In this document: one piece after another, positions 1 through 8,221 of the stretch
Position numbering within the stretch: position 1 is the stretch's first letter
Layout: each line of letters starts with the position of its first letter
NCBI GenBank assembly: GCA_023667145.1
Contig: JAMPAQ010000001.1
Span: 132,791 to 196,790 of the forward strand
Origin: Pseudoflavonifractor sp.
GTDB taxonomy: Bacteria > Bacteroidota > Bacteroidia > Bacteroidales > Muribaculaceae
DNA: 64,000 bases
Reading direction: 5' to 3'
Notes under the pieces: generated by a model
Seen by the model: only the letters and a program-made list of their open reading frames with translations
Told to the model about the DNA's origin: nothing
Databases searched by the model: none
Made by a program: the position numbers and the translations under genes

Positions 1-80
1 GTTTTCAGCAGGTTATGCAAGGAGGGCGTGCCATGAATTTTGACACACCCCCGTTATTATGAAGTGTGTGATTCGGTCTC

Positions 81-1019
81 TTACTTGAACACCGAGCCGC
101 TTGGGTTGGGGTCGGGTGCGGGATTGGCCTCGTAGTTGGCAAGCGAGTCGCGCAGGCTCGTGAGCACCATGGCACGCAGTTCGGGCGGGTTGAGCACGGT
201 GAGTGCGGGTCCGTGGCTGAGAATCTCCTCGACAAAGTCGGGGGTCAGCTTCAGGCGATAATAGAATATCGAGTAATTGTCATGGATAGTCTCGTGCTGT
301 GAGTGGTGGAGCGGGAGAGCACGCAGGTACTTGGCCTGACGCACGTCGGCCTTTATGGCCACGCTCTTGGCCTCACCCTTGGTGAACATGATGCCGAAGC
401 TATCGCGGAAGTACAACTCGGGATCAAACGTGTCGGGTATCTCATACTCATCGGGCAGCAGCTTGACCTCGCGCATACGGTCGAGGGCATACGTCTTGAT
501 GGTGTCTTCCTTGACGTTGCGCCCGGTGACATACCATCTCTGGCGGAATATCTTGAGGAAATATGGCTCGATGACCACATCGGGGGTTGGACTGAGACGT
601 GAGTAGGGATGGTAGGAGAAGATGATAGGGTGGAACTCCTTGAGCGACCTCACGATGACAGGCAAGAACTCTCGGGCCGACGGCACATTCTCAAGAAACA
701 CGCGGTCGGATATCTCGCGGCATCCTGTCAGGGCCTCGCTCGTCGAGGCTGAGTTGAGCAGCCAGTCGGTGACGCTCTCGTTGTGGTAGTCAGGCTCGTT
801 GATGTAGTACTCAAATGTGGCGGGATTACAGTCGATGTTCAGCTTGAATATCTCCTCTATCGCCTGACGGTAGTTGTAGAAGCTGCGTCGCGACATTGGC
901 TCCCCGTTGGACAGGGGACTGCGCATCCACAACTCGTTTATCTGATCGCGGGTGATAGCCTTGTACCGTTTAATCGTGTCGACCAACCAGATGTATCTTC
1001 CGAATAGTTCTGTTGCCAT
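81..1019 (-). CDS. WYL-domain transcriptional regulator
   Basis: This 312-residue protein has an N-terminal winged-helix-like part (about residues 1-70, with the RRSFYNYRQAIEEIF stretch typical of DNA-binding proteins in this family) and a C-terminal WYL sensor domain around residues 150-290, recognisable by RQRWYVTGRN followed by TYALDRMREV. WYL proteins are cytoplasmic DNA-binding regulators that sense small ligands or nucleic acids. The gene begins with ATG 18 bases after the stop of the symporter gene and is probably the last gene of the namZ-like / symporter / regulator operon, so it may control sugar or muropeptide use. The regulated target is inference. Confidence 0.85.
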   Translation of the reverse strand: MATELFGRYIWLVDTIKRYKAITRDQINELWMRSPLSNGEPMSRRSFYNYRQAIEEIFKLNIDCNPATFEYYINEPDYHNESVTDWLLNSASTSEALTGCREISDRVFLENVPSAREFLPVIVRSLKEFHPIIFSYHPYSRLSPTPDVVIEPYFLKIFRQRWYVTGRNVKEDTIKTYALDRMREVKLLPDEYEIPDTFDPELYFRDSFGIMFTKGEAKSVAIKADVRQAKYLRALPLHHSQHETIHDNYSIFYYRLKLTPDFVEEILSHGPALTVLNPPELRAMVLTSLRDSLANYEANPAPDPNPSGSVFK

Positions 1020-1037
1020 TGTGATGTTGTTTTGATG

Positions 1038-2531
1038 TTAATGTGTAGATATATTAATATTTTTAATGACCGCGTCCTCCGGTTTTTTATATAGCAGTGA
1101 GAGGACGGCAAGTCCGGTGAAGGTGATTGCTGCGTTGAATATGAGTAGCTCAAAGCTCATCTGATAGCCGTACCGGTCCATCAGGAAGTCCTTGAGCCAG
1201 ATGCTGACGAGGGGAGAGGCCACGCATACCGCCGGGACAAGACGGTCGGCGACCTGACGGCGGCAAGCCATGCCAAAGGCAAACAGCCCGAACACAGGCC
1301 CGTAGGTGTAGGAGGCGAGGGTATAGACGGCGCTTATCGCGTCATCCTCGTTGATGAGGTGAAACACGTATATAACCGTCCCCATCGTCAGGGCCATGGA
1401 GAGATGGGTCAGACGACGTGTGCGTGTCAACCGTCCGTCATCGAGAGCGCCACCGCCGAGTATGTCGATTGTAAATGAGGTGGTGAGCGATGTCAGCGCC
1501 GACCCCGCCGCCGAGTAGGCCGCCGAGACAAGGCCGATGATAAACAGCACTCCGACTATGAGCGGTATCGAGTCGTGGGATGCGACGAGGCCGAATGTCT
1601 CATCGCTGTTGCCCGGGACATCGAGTCCGGGAGTGTGCTCGATATAGAGGGTGAGCAGTGTTCCCAACACGAGAAACAGGGCTATGACCACGAGTTGCAT
1701 GACTGACGACAGCATCATGTTCTTCTGTGACTGTCGTGAGTCGCGGCAGGCGAGATTGCGCTGCATCATGTCCTGGTCAAGGCCGGTGGTGGCTATCACC
1801 ATGAATATGCCGGCGAGAAACTGTTTCCAGAAATATGTTCCCTCTGACGGGTTGTCAAAGAAGAAGACGCGGCTCGACCGATGGTCAATGACGGCATCGG
1901 TCAGCTCTCCGGCCGACAGTCCCATGTTGCGGGCTATGAACCAGATGCACAGCACTACCGACGATATGAGGCAGAAACTCTTGAGCACGTCAGTCCAGAT
2001 GACCGACTTTACCCCGCCGTTGCATGTGTAGAGCCACACGATGCCGACTGTCACTGCGACGTTGAAGGCAAAGGGGATGCCCAAGGGTCGGCACACCAAT
2101 TCCTGTAGCACGATGCAGACGACGAAGAATCTCACCGACGCGCCAAGCATCTTGGAGATGAAGAAGTACCATGCCCCGGTGCGGTATGATGATGTGCCAA
2201 AACGTTCCTCAAGATAACCGTATATCGAGACGAGGTTGCGCTTGTAGAACAGCGGTACGAGTAGGAATGCTATGGCCGCGTATCCCACCGTAAACCCGAG
2301 AGCCATCTGTAGGTATGAGTAGCCTTTTGCCGCCGTCATGCCGGGGACTGATATGAACGTGACCCCCGATATGGCCGCCCCGATGGTGGCAAACGCCACC
2401 ACCGGCCAAGGCACGTTGCGGTCGCCAGTGAAAAACGTGGTGTTGCCGCTTTTGCGTGACGCTACCCGGGATACTGCGAACAGGAGTACGAAGTATCCGG
2501 CTATCGTAAGTAGTATGAGCCACGGATTCAT
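1038..2531 (-). CDS. Sodium:solute symporter (SSS family)
   Basis: A highly hydrophobic protein of about 497 residues with around 13 membrane segments and the SSS-family look (FTGDRNVPWPVVAFATIGA near the N-terminus, then GWYFISKMLGASVR-like and SAAYSAAGSALTSL segments). The reading frame is open further upstream, but the natural start is the ATG at 2531 (MNPWLILL...), which places the first membrane helix at the N-terminus and leaves 50 bases to the stop of the NamZ-like gene. SSS proteins import sugars, amino acids or organic anions with Na+. Next to a NamZ-like muramidase, MurNAc or another peptidoglycan-derived sugar is a likely substrate; SSS-type MurNAc uptake has been reported in Tannerella. 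The substrate is inference. Confidence 0.85.
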   Translation of the reverse strand: MNPWLILLTIAGYFVLLFAVSRVASRKSGNTTFFTGDRNVPWPVVAFATIGAAISGVTFISVPGMTAAKGYSYLQMALGFTVGYAAIAFLLVPLFYKRNLVSIYGYLEERFGTSSYRTGAWYFFISKMLGASVRFFVVCIVLQELVCRPLGIPFAFNVAVTVGIVWLYTCNGGVKSVIWTDVLKSFCLISSVVLCIWFIARNMGLSAGELTDAVIDHRSSRVFFFDNPSEGTYFWKQFLAGIFMVIATTGLDQDMMQRNLACRDSRQSQKNMMLSSVMQLVVIALFLVLGTLLTLYIEHTPGLDVPGNSDETFGLVASHDSIPLIVGVLFIIGLVSAAYSAAGSALTSLTTSFTIDILGGGALDDGRLTRTRRLTHLSMALTMGTVIYVFHLINEDDAISAVYTLASYTYGPVFGLFAFGMACRRQVADRLVPAVCVASPLVSIWLKDFLMDRYGYQMSFELLIFNAAITFTGLAVLSLLYKKPEDAVIKNINISTH

Positions 2532-2581
2532 TGCGGTCGTTGTTGTTTGGCGTTTGACATTGGGTTGATGGTAATAGGAGT

Positions 2582-3751
2582 CTATTCGGGGTAGAGGAGA
2601 TAGGGCTTGCGCTGTTGCCTGAACCGTTGGACGTCGTCGGCCCATGTGCGCTTTATCTCGTCGGCTGAGTGTCCTTGCTCGATCATCTGCCTGACGGAGG
2701 AATTGCCTATCAGCTTGTCGAAAAACGGGCCGATGAATCCCGGCTTGTTTCCCATCTGCCGCCGTGCGTTTATGATGTACTCAAGGTTCAAGCCCTGACT
2801 GATAGCGTCATCCTCGGAGATGCCGCTGAGGTCATATCCCCTGCACTTGCGGTTGAGCAGCGGCGGCTTCCGTGCGCCGGGACGTGATGTGGGGGTGAAC
2901 GTGAAGTCGCCGCCCCGCATGTCGGGATGGCCGTATATCAGGAACGGCTTGTCGGTGCCGCGACCGACGCTCGCGGGGGTTGCCTCAAAGTAGCACAGCG
3001 AGGGGTATAGGTAGACCGACAGCATGGTCGGCAGGTTGGGCGATGGCGCTACGGGTAGGCGGTAGCGGCTCTGATGGGTGTATCCGTCACACCGTATGAC
3101 TGTCAGCGGCACTTTCCGCCCATCCTTGAGCCATCCCTCGCCGTTGGCCATATGGGCAAGTTCGCCGAGTGTCAGGCCATGGAGCACGGGGATGGGAAGC
3201 GCACCGACCCCCGACTTCAATCTCATGTCGAGTATTGGGCCATCGACACTCATCCCGTTAGGATTGGGCCGGTCGAGAATCATGACCTCCTTGCCGTGGT
3301 CGGCGGCGGCGTTCATGAGATCAATCATGGTGATGTAGTAGGTGTAAAACCTAAGGCCGACATCCTGGATGTCAACGACTATGACATCCACGTCGTCCAT
3401 CATGGCGGCTGTCGGGCGTTTTGTTGATCCGTACAGCGACACTATCGGTGTGCCGGTAAACGGGTCGGTTGACGATTTGACATGTTCCCCGGCGTCTGCC
3501 GTGCCTCGGAATCCGTGTTCGGGCGCGAATACCTTTGTCACGTTGATGCCGTTGTCGAGCAGCACGTCGAGGGTGTGTCGCCCTTCGGCAAGGCCGGTAT
3601 GATTGGTGTAAAGCGCCACTTGTTTCCCTTTCAAAAGGGGCATGTATTGGTCATATCGCTCTGCTCCCACCGTGATATGCGCGTTGGCACACACACAGAT
3701 GAGCAGTGTGAGGGTGAATGACAGTATGGCTCTTATGTTTATGTAGGTCAA
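2582..3751 (-). CDS. NamZ-like exo-beta-N-acetylmuramidase (DUF1343)
   Basis: The 389-residue protein carries a signal peptide (hydrophobic residues about 8-23) and the DUF1343/NamZ motifs: YTNHTG near 50, FAPEHGFRG near 78, DIQDVGLRFYTYY near 130 and DRPNPNG near 160. NamZ enzymes remove MurNAc from the non-reducing end of peptidoglycan chains; this one is predicted to be exported. The frame opens with TTG at 3751 and there is no ATG before about residue 37, which would remove the signal peptide, so a non-ATG start is the best choice. It heads an apparent operon with the symporter and WYL regulator. A promoter-like -7 box lies just upstream. Confidence 0.85.
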   Translation of the reverse strand: MTYINIRAILSFTLTLLICVCANAHITVGAERYDQYMPLLKGKQVALYTNHTGLAEGRHTLDVLLDNGINVTKVFAPEHGFRGTADAGEHVKSSTDPFTGTPIVSLYGSTKRPTAAMMDDVDVIVVDIQDVGLRFYTYYITMIDLMNAAADHGKEVMILDRPNPNGMSVDGPILDMRLKSGVGALPIPVLHGLTLGELAHMANGEGWLKDGRKVPLTVIRCDGYTHQSRYRLPVAPSPNLPTMLSVYLYPSLCYFEATPASVGRGTDKPFLIYGHPDMRGGDFTFTPTSRPGARKPPLLNRKCRGYDLSGISEDDAISQGLNLEYIINARRQMGNKPGFIGPFFDKLIGNSSVRQMIEQGHSADEIKRTWADDVQRFRQQRKPYLLYPE

Positions 3752-3773
3752 AATGTGTATAATAATTGCAGCG

Positions 3774-3781
3774 TAAAGGTA
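3774..3781 (-). promoter_or_regulatory. Promoter -7 box for the NamZ-like operon
   Basis: On the minus strand this reads TACCTTTA, matching TAnnTTTG at all but the last position, 23 bases upstream of the TTG start. A single element with one mismatch is weak evidence. Confidence 0.35.
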
Positions 3782-4022
3782 GCGTAAAAATCTTACAAAT
3801 TAGAAAGATAAGTGCATATAAAACTTAAATAATATTAAATTGGGGCTTTCGGCTGTCATTTTGTCTCAAAATAGTTTGTGTTAAGCAATGACGTTGAGTG
3901 AGGGGTTATCCCCGGTGATTTCTATCGATGTGTGATATATTATCACGATATAAGCGTATATACTTTCAAAATGAAAGCAAAACAGAAGATTTAGGTAAAA
4001 TAAGGTTAAAATTGAATAGCTT

Positions 4023-4055
4023 TTTGGAATATGTTGTAAATAACATATATCTTTG
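4023..4055 (+). promoter_or_regulatory. Orphan Bacteroidetes-type promoter
   Basis: TTTG at 4023-4026 and TATCTTTG at 4048-4055 are spaced 21 bases apart, close to the -33/-7 arrangement of Bacteroidetes promoters. No plus-strand gene follows; the next structure is the hairpin at 4166-4185 and the convergent SDR gene. Confidence 0.4.
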
Positions 4056-4165
4056 TCATCACAGAAAATTCAACATCCTTTAACAAAATATCTGAGCGCG
4101 AGTGGCGCATAATTACGATGAAGCATTAAAATAGTTGTTTTATAGATAATTGTGTATTTAGGTAG

Positions 4166-4185
4166 GGGCAGCCGGGAGGTTGCCC
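4166..4185. terminator. Hairpin downstream of the SDR operon
   Basis: GGGCAGCC / GGTTGCCC with loop GGGA forms an 8-bp stem with one G-T pair, five bases past the stop of the SDR gene at 4191. It could end the minus-strand operon and any transcript from the orphan promoter. There is no long T-run on either side. Confidence 0.5.
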
Positions 4186-4190
4186 TTAAC

Positions 4191-5069
4191 TTATGCCTCG
4201 CCTAAGGCTGTCTCAAGCAGTCGGGACATCACGCCTGCGTGTAACGGGTCAGTAAGGTAGCTGGCCGGGATTGGCTTGGATTGCCCCGATGTCATGAATA
4301 TCCGGGCGGTCAGCGGTGAGTCGAGGGCCGACAGCGCTGCATTGGCCCCCTGGGCTGTGGTGGATATCAGCGGACGGAAGAATAAGTCGGCCAGGCGGTC
4401 GATGACGATGTTGTCCATCTTTAGTATGTCGGAGTCAACTATTCCGGGGTCAGCGCAGTTGACCCGTATGCCGCGTGACGTCAGGCGGCGGGAGAGGTCG
4501 GCGGCATAGTGTGTCAGCATCAGCTTTGAGCGCCCGTAGGTCTTGAAGCGTCTCATAAACCCATGGTAGTGTGCTGCATGGGCGAGCCAATCGGGTCGTA
4601 GTCTCACAATCTTTCGGGTCATGGAGGTGGTCATGACTATGGCTCCACCCTCGGTCATGATCGGCAGCAGCAGCTCTGTGAGCAATACTGTAGAGACGAG
4701 GTTGGTAGCGGTGGCGCTCTCGATGCCATCCTTGCTCATGATGATTTCCGGCGGCATTGTCCCGGCGTTGTTTATCAGGGCTGTGACCTGATCTCCCGAT
4801 GAGATGACGCTGTCGGCAAACGCTCTCACTGATGTCATGTCGCTGAGGTCGAGCGTCAACGGTTGGATGACGGTAGGTGAGGAGGGATAATCGGCTTTTA
4901 GCCGGTCGGCAAGAGCGGAGGCGCGGCTCGTGTTGCGACATGCGAGTATCAGCCGTGGTATGCCGCGGGACACGAGCTGCCCGGCTATCGCCGAACCGAT
5001 GCCGCCGGTTGCCCCGGTGACTATATATGTTGGCTCTGTCTGCTTGTCAATGCTGCGGGTCATTGTCAT
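4191..5069 (-). CDS. Short-chain dehydrogenase/reductase (second SDR of steroid-like operon)
   Basis: A 292-residue classical SDR: cofactor motif TGATGGIG near residue 16, NNAG near 100, a serine-containing TTSMTRK near 150 and the catalytic YGRSK near 180. The start is the ATG at 5069, whose ATGA overlaps the TGA stop of the preceding SDR; the frame is open further upstream but would overlap it heavily. The motif pattern resembles retinol/steroid dehydrogenases with NADP(H). As last gene of a block with a 5-alpha-reductase-like protein, an ene-reductase and another SDR, a hydroxysteroid dehydrogenase role is plausible. Position specificity (3-, 7-, 12- or 17-) cannot be read from sequence. 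Confidence 0.85.
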   Translation of the reverse strand: MTMTRSIDKQTEPTYIVTGATGGIGSAIAGQLVSRGIPRLILACRNTSRASALADRLKADYPSSPTVIQPLTLDLSDMTSVRAFADSVISSGDQVTALINNAGTMPPEIIMSKDGIESATATNLVSTVLLTELLLPIMTEGGAIVMTTSMTRKIVRLRPDWLAHAAHYHGFMRRFKTYGRSKLMLTHYAADLSRRLTSRGIRVNCADPGIVDSDILKMDNIVIDRLADLFFRPLISTTAQGANAALSALDSPLTARIFMTSGQSKPIPASYLTDPLHAGVMSRLLETALGEA

Positions 5070-5896
5070 TGCTTTTTGTTGAGACGGTCGAGCAAACGGC
5101 TCTTTATCAGCGAGCGTCCCCATTCGGGCAGACATGCAACCGCCACTATCGACAGGCGGTTGAGTCCTCCGTTGATGTATTGGGCCTTCCCCTTCAGGGT
5201 CTTGCGGATGGCCTTGGATACGAAACTGCTTGGAGTGTCGAGCACACGCAACGCCACGCCGAGCCGCTGTAACTTGGGTGGAAGTCCAAACAGGTCAGTG
5301 GCTATGCCCCCGGGACATGCTACAGTCACGGAGACGTGGCGGGGTTTCATCTCTATGCGGTAGGCGCGGGAAAACGCACGGATATATGCCTTTGTGGCCG
5401 AGTACATGGCTATGCCGGGCATCGGCATCCAGCATGACATCGACGACATGTTGAGTATGCGGCCATTGTTGCCCGCTGCCGCCATCATGTCGCCGATGGC
5501 TCGTGACAGGTGGGTGACGGCCCTCATGTGGAGGTCGATGTAGAGGTCGATGCGGCGAGGCGACATATCCTCCACTGCCTTGAAGTCAAATATGCCGGCA
5601 TTGTTTATGAGCAGGGTGGGGGTGACGCCGTTGTCGCGTAGCCATGCCACGACGCGGTCTGACGCGTCAGGGACAGTCAGGTCGAGACACATCGGTATGG
5701 CTGTCGCGTGGGTGTCGGCTGATATCTGAGCTGCGTGCTGGGTCAGCTCGGCCATCTGGTTTGAGACCATCAGCAGGTTGTATCCGAGTGAGGCGAGCTG
5801 CCGCGAGAACTCGAGACCTATGCCACTCGACGCGCCGGTGACGACAGCCCATGGTGTGACGGTCACTGCCGGTTGGAGTTGATTGTCGCCGCTCAT
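5066..5896 (-). CDS. Short-chain dehydrogenase/reductase (first SDR of steroid-like operon)
   Basis: A 276-residue SDR with TGASSGIG near residue 20, NNAG near 98, MSSMSCW near 150 and catalytic YSATKAY near 164. The overall look (SSGIG, YSATK, PGGIATDLF) is that of the 17-beta-HSD type 12 / 3-ketoacyl reductase-like SDRs. Its ATG overlaps the stop of the ene-reductase gene (ATGA at 5893-5896) and its own stop overlaps the next SDR start in the same way, so the three genes are translationally coupled. It is likely an NADP(H)-dependent ketone/alcohol oxidoreductase acting on a hydrophobic, perhaps steroid, substrate. Confidence 0.85.
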   Translation of the reverse strand: MSGDNQLQPAVTVTPWAVVTGASSGIGLEFSRQLASLGYNLLMVSNQMAELTQHAAQISADTHATAIPMCLDLTVPDASDRVVAWLRDNGVTPTLLINNAGIFDFKAVEDMSPRRIDLYIDLHMRAVTHLSRAIGDMMAAAGNNGRILNMSSMSCWMPMPGIAMYSATKAYIRAFSRAYRIEMKPRHVSVTVACPGGIATDLFGLPPKLQRLGVALRVLDTPSSFVSKAIRKTLKGKAQYINGGLNRLSIVAVACLPEWGRSLIKSRLLDRLNKKQ

Positions 5897-7131
5897 CTTG
5901 ACGTACGGCGTTTGATGTCGTCAATCTCCTTGCGCAGACATGCGGGCAGGTCGTCGACATTCTGGTGACAGGCCATCTCGCGCGAGTACATGCGGGCTAT
6001 GCAGTAGTTGACGTGGTCACATCCGCATGACTCGGCTCCCTCCCTCATCCGGTTGACAAAGTCGGGCTGGCGTAGCAGCGCACGTCCCATCTGGACAAAC
6101 TCAAATCCCTCGCCGAGCACCTTGTCGATGCTCTCGCGGGTGGAGCATCCTCCGACATATATAAGGGGCAACTTGAGCTCGTTGCGGAATATGCGTGCAT
6201 CATTGAGGAAGTAGGTCTCCTCGTAGGGGACGGCGGGTACCATCATGCGGCCAAACATCCTTACGCCATACTTGAGCCACCACAGTTTCATGTAATGGGT
6301 CATGGACTTTATCGGCATCTCGCCGCGCATCACATACATAGGTGCCTTGCTGACAAATCCTCCCGACAGCACGAGCGCGTGGGCGCCGAGCTGCTCAAGC
6401 TCGCGGGCTATCAGCAGCCCTTCGTCGATGTCGACGCCACCCTTGAAACCGTCGCGCATGTTGGTCTTGACCACGACTCCCATGTCGTCGCCGGCGGCTC
6501 TCATCACCTCCTCCATGCAGAGGCGCATGAATCTCATGCGGTTGTCGAGCGATCCCCCCCAGCGGTCACGGCGCTTGTTGGTATAGGGCGACAGAAACTG
6601 GCTTATGAGATATCCGTGACCGGCATGTATCTCGACGCAGTCCATTCCGGCATCGCGGGCGAGCCGCACAGCGTCACCAAACGAGTGGGCCATGGCCGTG
6701 ATTTCATCGTCCTTCATGCCGCGCACGATTGTGGGCGAGTATATGTTTATGCCCGTTGAGGCCGAGATGGGTATCTGTCCGGCTGTCTTGGGGTGGGACA
6801 TGTTGCCGCAGTGGCCGAGCTGTATGGATGCCTTGGCCCCGGCACGGTGGATGTCGTCGGTTATGTCGCGCAGTGAGGGGATAATCTCGGGGCGCATCCA
6901 CATCTGGGAGTCGAATGATAGTCCGTTGCGTGTCACCGACGCGTAGGCGATGGTTGTCATGCCTACACCTCCCTCGGCTACGGAACGGTGATAGTCGCGC
7001 AACATTTGGGATGGCTTGTTGCCCGGACACATTCCCTCAAATGCCGCCGACCTTATGGCGCGGTTGCGCAAGGTGACGGGACCTATATTGGCCGGGGTGA
7101 ACAGTATATGTTGTTTTGTCGTGGTTTCCAT
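5893..7131 (-). CDS. Old-yellow-enzyme-family ene-reductase (NADH:flavin oxidoreductase, BaiCD/5-beta-reductase-like)
   Basis: A 412-residue FMN-binding TIM-barrel protein. The start is the ATG at 7131 (METTTKQH...); the open frame continues upstream but looks like a shadow of the next gene. OYE signatures are HAGHGYLISQFLSPYTN followed by RWGGSLDNR near residue 190, and GGCSTRE / GRALLRQP in the phosphate-binding end. At the C-terminus, Cys369, 371, 377 and 388 recall the iron-sulfur cysteines of dienoyl-CoA reductase/BaiCD enzymes, but with unusual spacing (C-x-C-x5-C-x10-C), and the FAD/NAD domains of the long enzymes are absent. In gut bacteria such proteins reduce 3-keto-delta-4 steroids. 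Substrate is inferred from the neighbours. Confidence 0.85.
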   Translation of the reverse strand: METTTKQHILFTPANIGPVTLRNRAIRSAAFEGMCPGNKPSQMLRDYHRSVAEGGVGMTTIAYASVTRNGLSFDSQMWMRPEIIPSLRDITDDIHRAGAKASIQLGHCGNMSHPKTAGQIPISASTGINIYSPTIVRGMKDDEITAMAHSFGDAVRLARDAGMDCVEIHAGHGYLISQFLSPYTNKRRDRWGGSLDNRMRFMRLCMEEVMRAAGDDMGVVVKTNMRDGFKGGVDIDEGLLIARELEQLGAHALVLSGGFVSKAPMYVMRGEMPIKSMTHYMKLWWLKYGVRMFGRMMVPAVPYEETYFLNDARIFRNELKLPLIYVGGCSTRESIDKVLGEGFEFVQMGRALLRQPDFVNRMREGAESCGCDHVNYCIARMYSREMACHQNVDDLPACLRKEIDDIKRRTSR

Positions 7132-7190
7132 TGACGGTGATAATTGACAGTGATATATGGTGTGGTTGTGATTGGTATAGTCCGTGTAGG

Positions 7191-7964
7191 TCAATATATG
7201 TAGGGTATTATCTTGCGCAGGTGCAGGGATGTGAACCTGTCGCCAAACTCCCGCGCATAGCGGGCGTGGGTCTTGGCGGCTCTCGGGGCGAGATTGGCAA
7301 ATGTCCACAGTGCGAACACGGCTCCCGCCCATGACCACGTGAGGATGGCAAACCCCGTCCACTCCATCAGTTCGCCGAGGTAGTTGGCGCTCGACACGTA
7401 GCGGAACATGCCTCCACGGGGAATATAGTGGGCCGTATCGCCCGGACGGCGTAGTCCGCGTATGATGCGGTCGCTGTCGATGTTGACCCACATGCCGGCG
7501 ACGAATATCACCGTCCCGACAATAAATTGCCATGAGCATAGCCATGACGTGGGATAGCGTCCCTCGGGCGACACGTAGAATATCCATCCTCCCTGCATGA
7601 ACGCGTTGATGAGGTTGAACACTATGCCCATCACGACTATAGCGAGGGGCATACGGCTCCGGCCTTTGATGAGCAGAGGGAATATGAACGAGCGCTGGAA
7701 GTAGTGCAGCTCAAAGAGCAGCGCCATGACCACCGGGGCGACCTCGCCGCGTCTTGGCGAAGAAAGCCATAGCGCGAGCATGACGATGAACACCGGCGCC
7801 TCCATCAACACCCATCCGAGGCGGTTGTTGACCGCCGGGCCCCATTTGGGGTTGTAAAGTATGCCATATCCGGCCTCGACACGTTGCAGGGCTATGAAGA
7901 CGATGACGGCTGTCACGGTCATAGACAGCAGCAGGATGTTGAAGTATTCGGGTGAGATGAGCAT
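7191..7964 (-). CDS. 3-oxo-5-alpha-steroid 4-dehydrogenase (SRD5A) family membrane protein
   Basis: A 257-residue protein with about six membrane segments. Its C-terminus carries the steroid 5-alpha-reductase signature: SANYLGELMEWTGFAILTWS, then FANLAPRAAKTHARY and RKIIPYIY at the end; the N-terminal YGILYNPKWG and EAPVF also fit. Family members use NADPH to saturate the 4,5 double bond of 3-keto-delta-4 steroids or related lipids. It is the first gene of a four-gene minus-strand block, 59 bases before the ene-reductase. A polyprenol or other lipid substrate cannot be excluded, but the neighbours favour a steroid. Confidence 0.85.
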   Translation of the reverse strand: MLISPEYFNILLLSMTVTAVIVFIALQRVEAGYGILYNPKWGPAVNNRLGWVLMEAPVFIVMLALWLSSPRRGEVAPVVMALLFELHYFQRSFIFPLLIKGRSRMPLAIVVMGIVFNLINAFMQGGWIFYVSPEGRYPTSWLCSWQFIVGTVIFVAGMWVNIDSDRIIRGLRRPGDTAHYIPRGGMFRYVSSANYLGELMEWTGFAILTWSWAGAVFALWTFANLAPRAAKTHARYAREFGDRFTSLHLRKIIPYIY

Positions 7965-7989
7965 AATGTGACAGATGATTAGGTAACGG

Positions 7990-7997
7990 CAAAGATA
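7990..7997 (-). promoter_or_regulatory. Promoter -7 box for the steroid-like operon
   Basis: Minus strand TATCTTTG, a perfect TAnnTTTG match, 26 bases upstream of the 5-alpha-reductase-like gene start. It points to one transcript for the four genes 7964 down to 4191. Confidence 0.6.
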
Positions 7998-8123
7998 GTT
8001 GATTTATATGTCATAAGCAATATTATGAGAATTGAGGATGAGGTAAGTGGTCATTTTGGCAATATTCCGTAATTGGCGGTATATTAATGGAAATAGTCAA
8101 CGCGATGAAAATAATTATGAGAA

Positions 8124-8168
8124 ATTTGCTAAATTATTTGCAAATATTGTAGCAAATAGTTTACTTTG
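8124..8168 (+). promoter_or_regulatory. Palindromic operator over the amt promoter
   Basis: ATTTGCTA at 8124-8131, the palindrome ATTTGCAAAT at 8136-8145 and TAGCAAAT at 8150-8157 form a symmetric array with 4-base spacers, a near-perfect 34-bp palindrome. Its centre includes TTTG (8137-8140), 20 bases before the -7-like TTACTTTG (8161-8168), so the array sits on the -33 element of the promoter for the ammonium transporter. A dimeric or tetrameric regulator probably binds here; which one is unknown. Confidence 0.6.
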
Positions 8169-8221
8169 CGGCATAAATGATAACATTTTGAGATATGGTA
8201 GCTCTAACAGGTACAAAAAGG

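Larger units (their letters stand above)
3782..4190. other. AT-rich intergenic region, no gene
   Basis: About 400 AT-rich bases between divergent/convergent neighbours. There is no open frame of note and no tRNA-like structure. It holds a plus-strand promoter-like pair (4023-4055), a small GGGG-TTAT-CCCC hairpin near 3902 and a terminator-like hairpin next to the SDR stop (4166-4185). A short non-coding transcript from about 4062 to 4190 is possible. Confidence 0.5.

Noticed and set aside
1..80. Terminator-like CACAC/GTGTG pairing past the WYL gene
   Set aside because: Short, imperfect and without T-run; no support.
5893..7587. Extended start of the ene-reductase at 7587
   Set aside because: The extra 152 residues are Arg/His-rich and lie opposite in frame over the 5-alpha-reductase gene; the OYE domain begins at the ATG at 7131.
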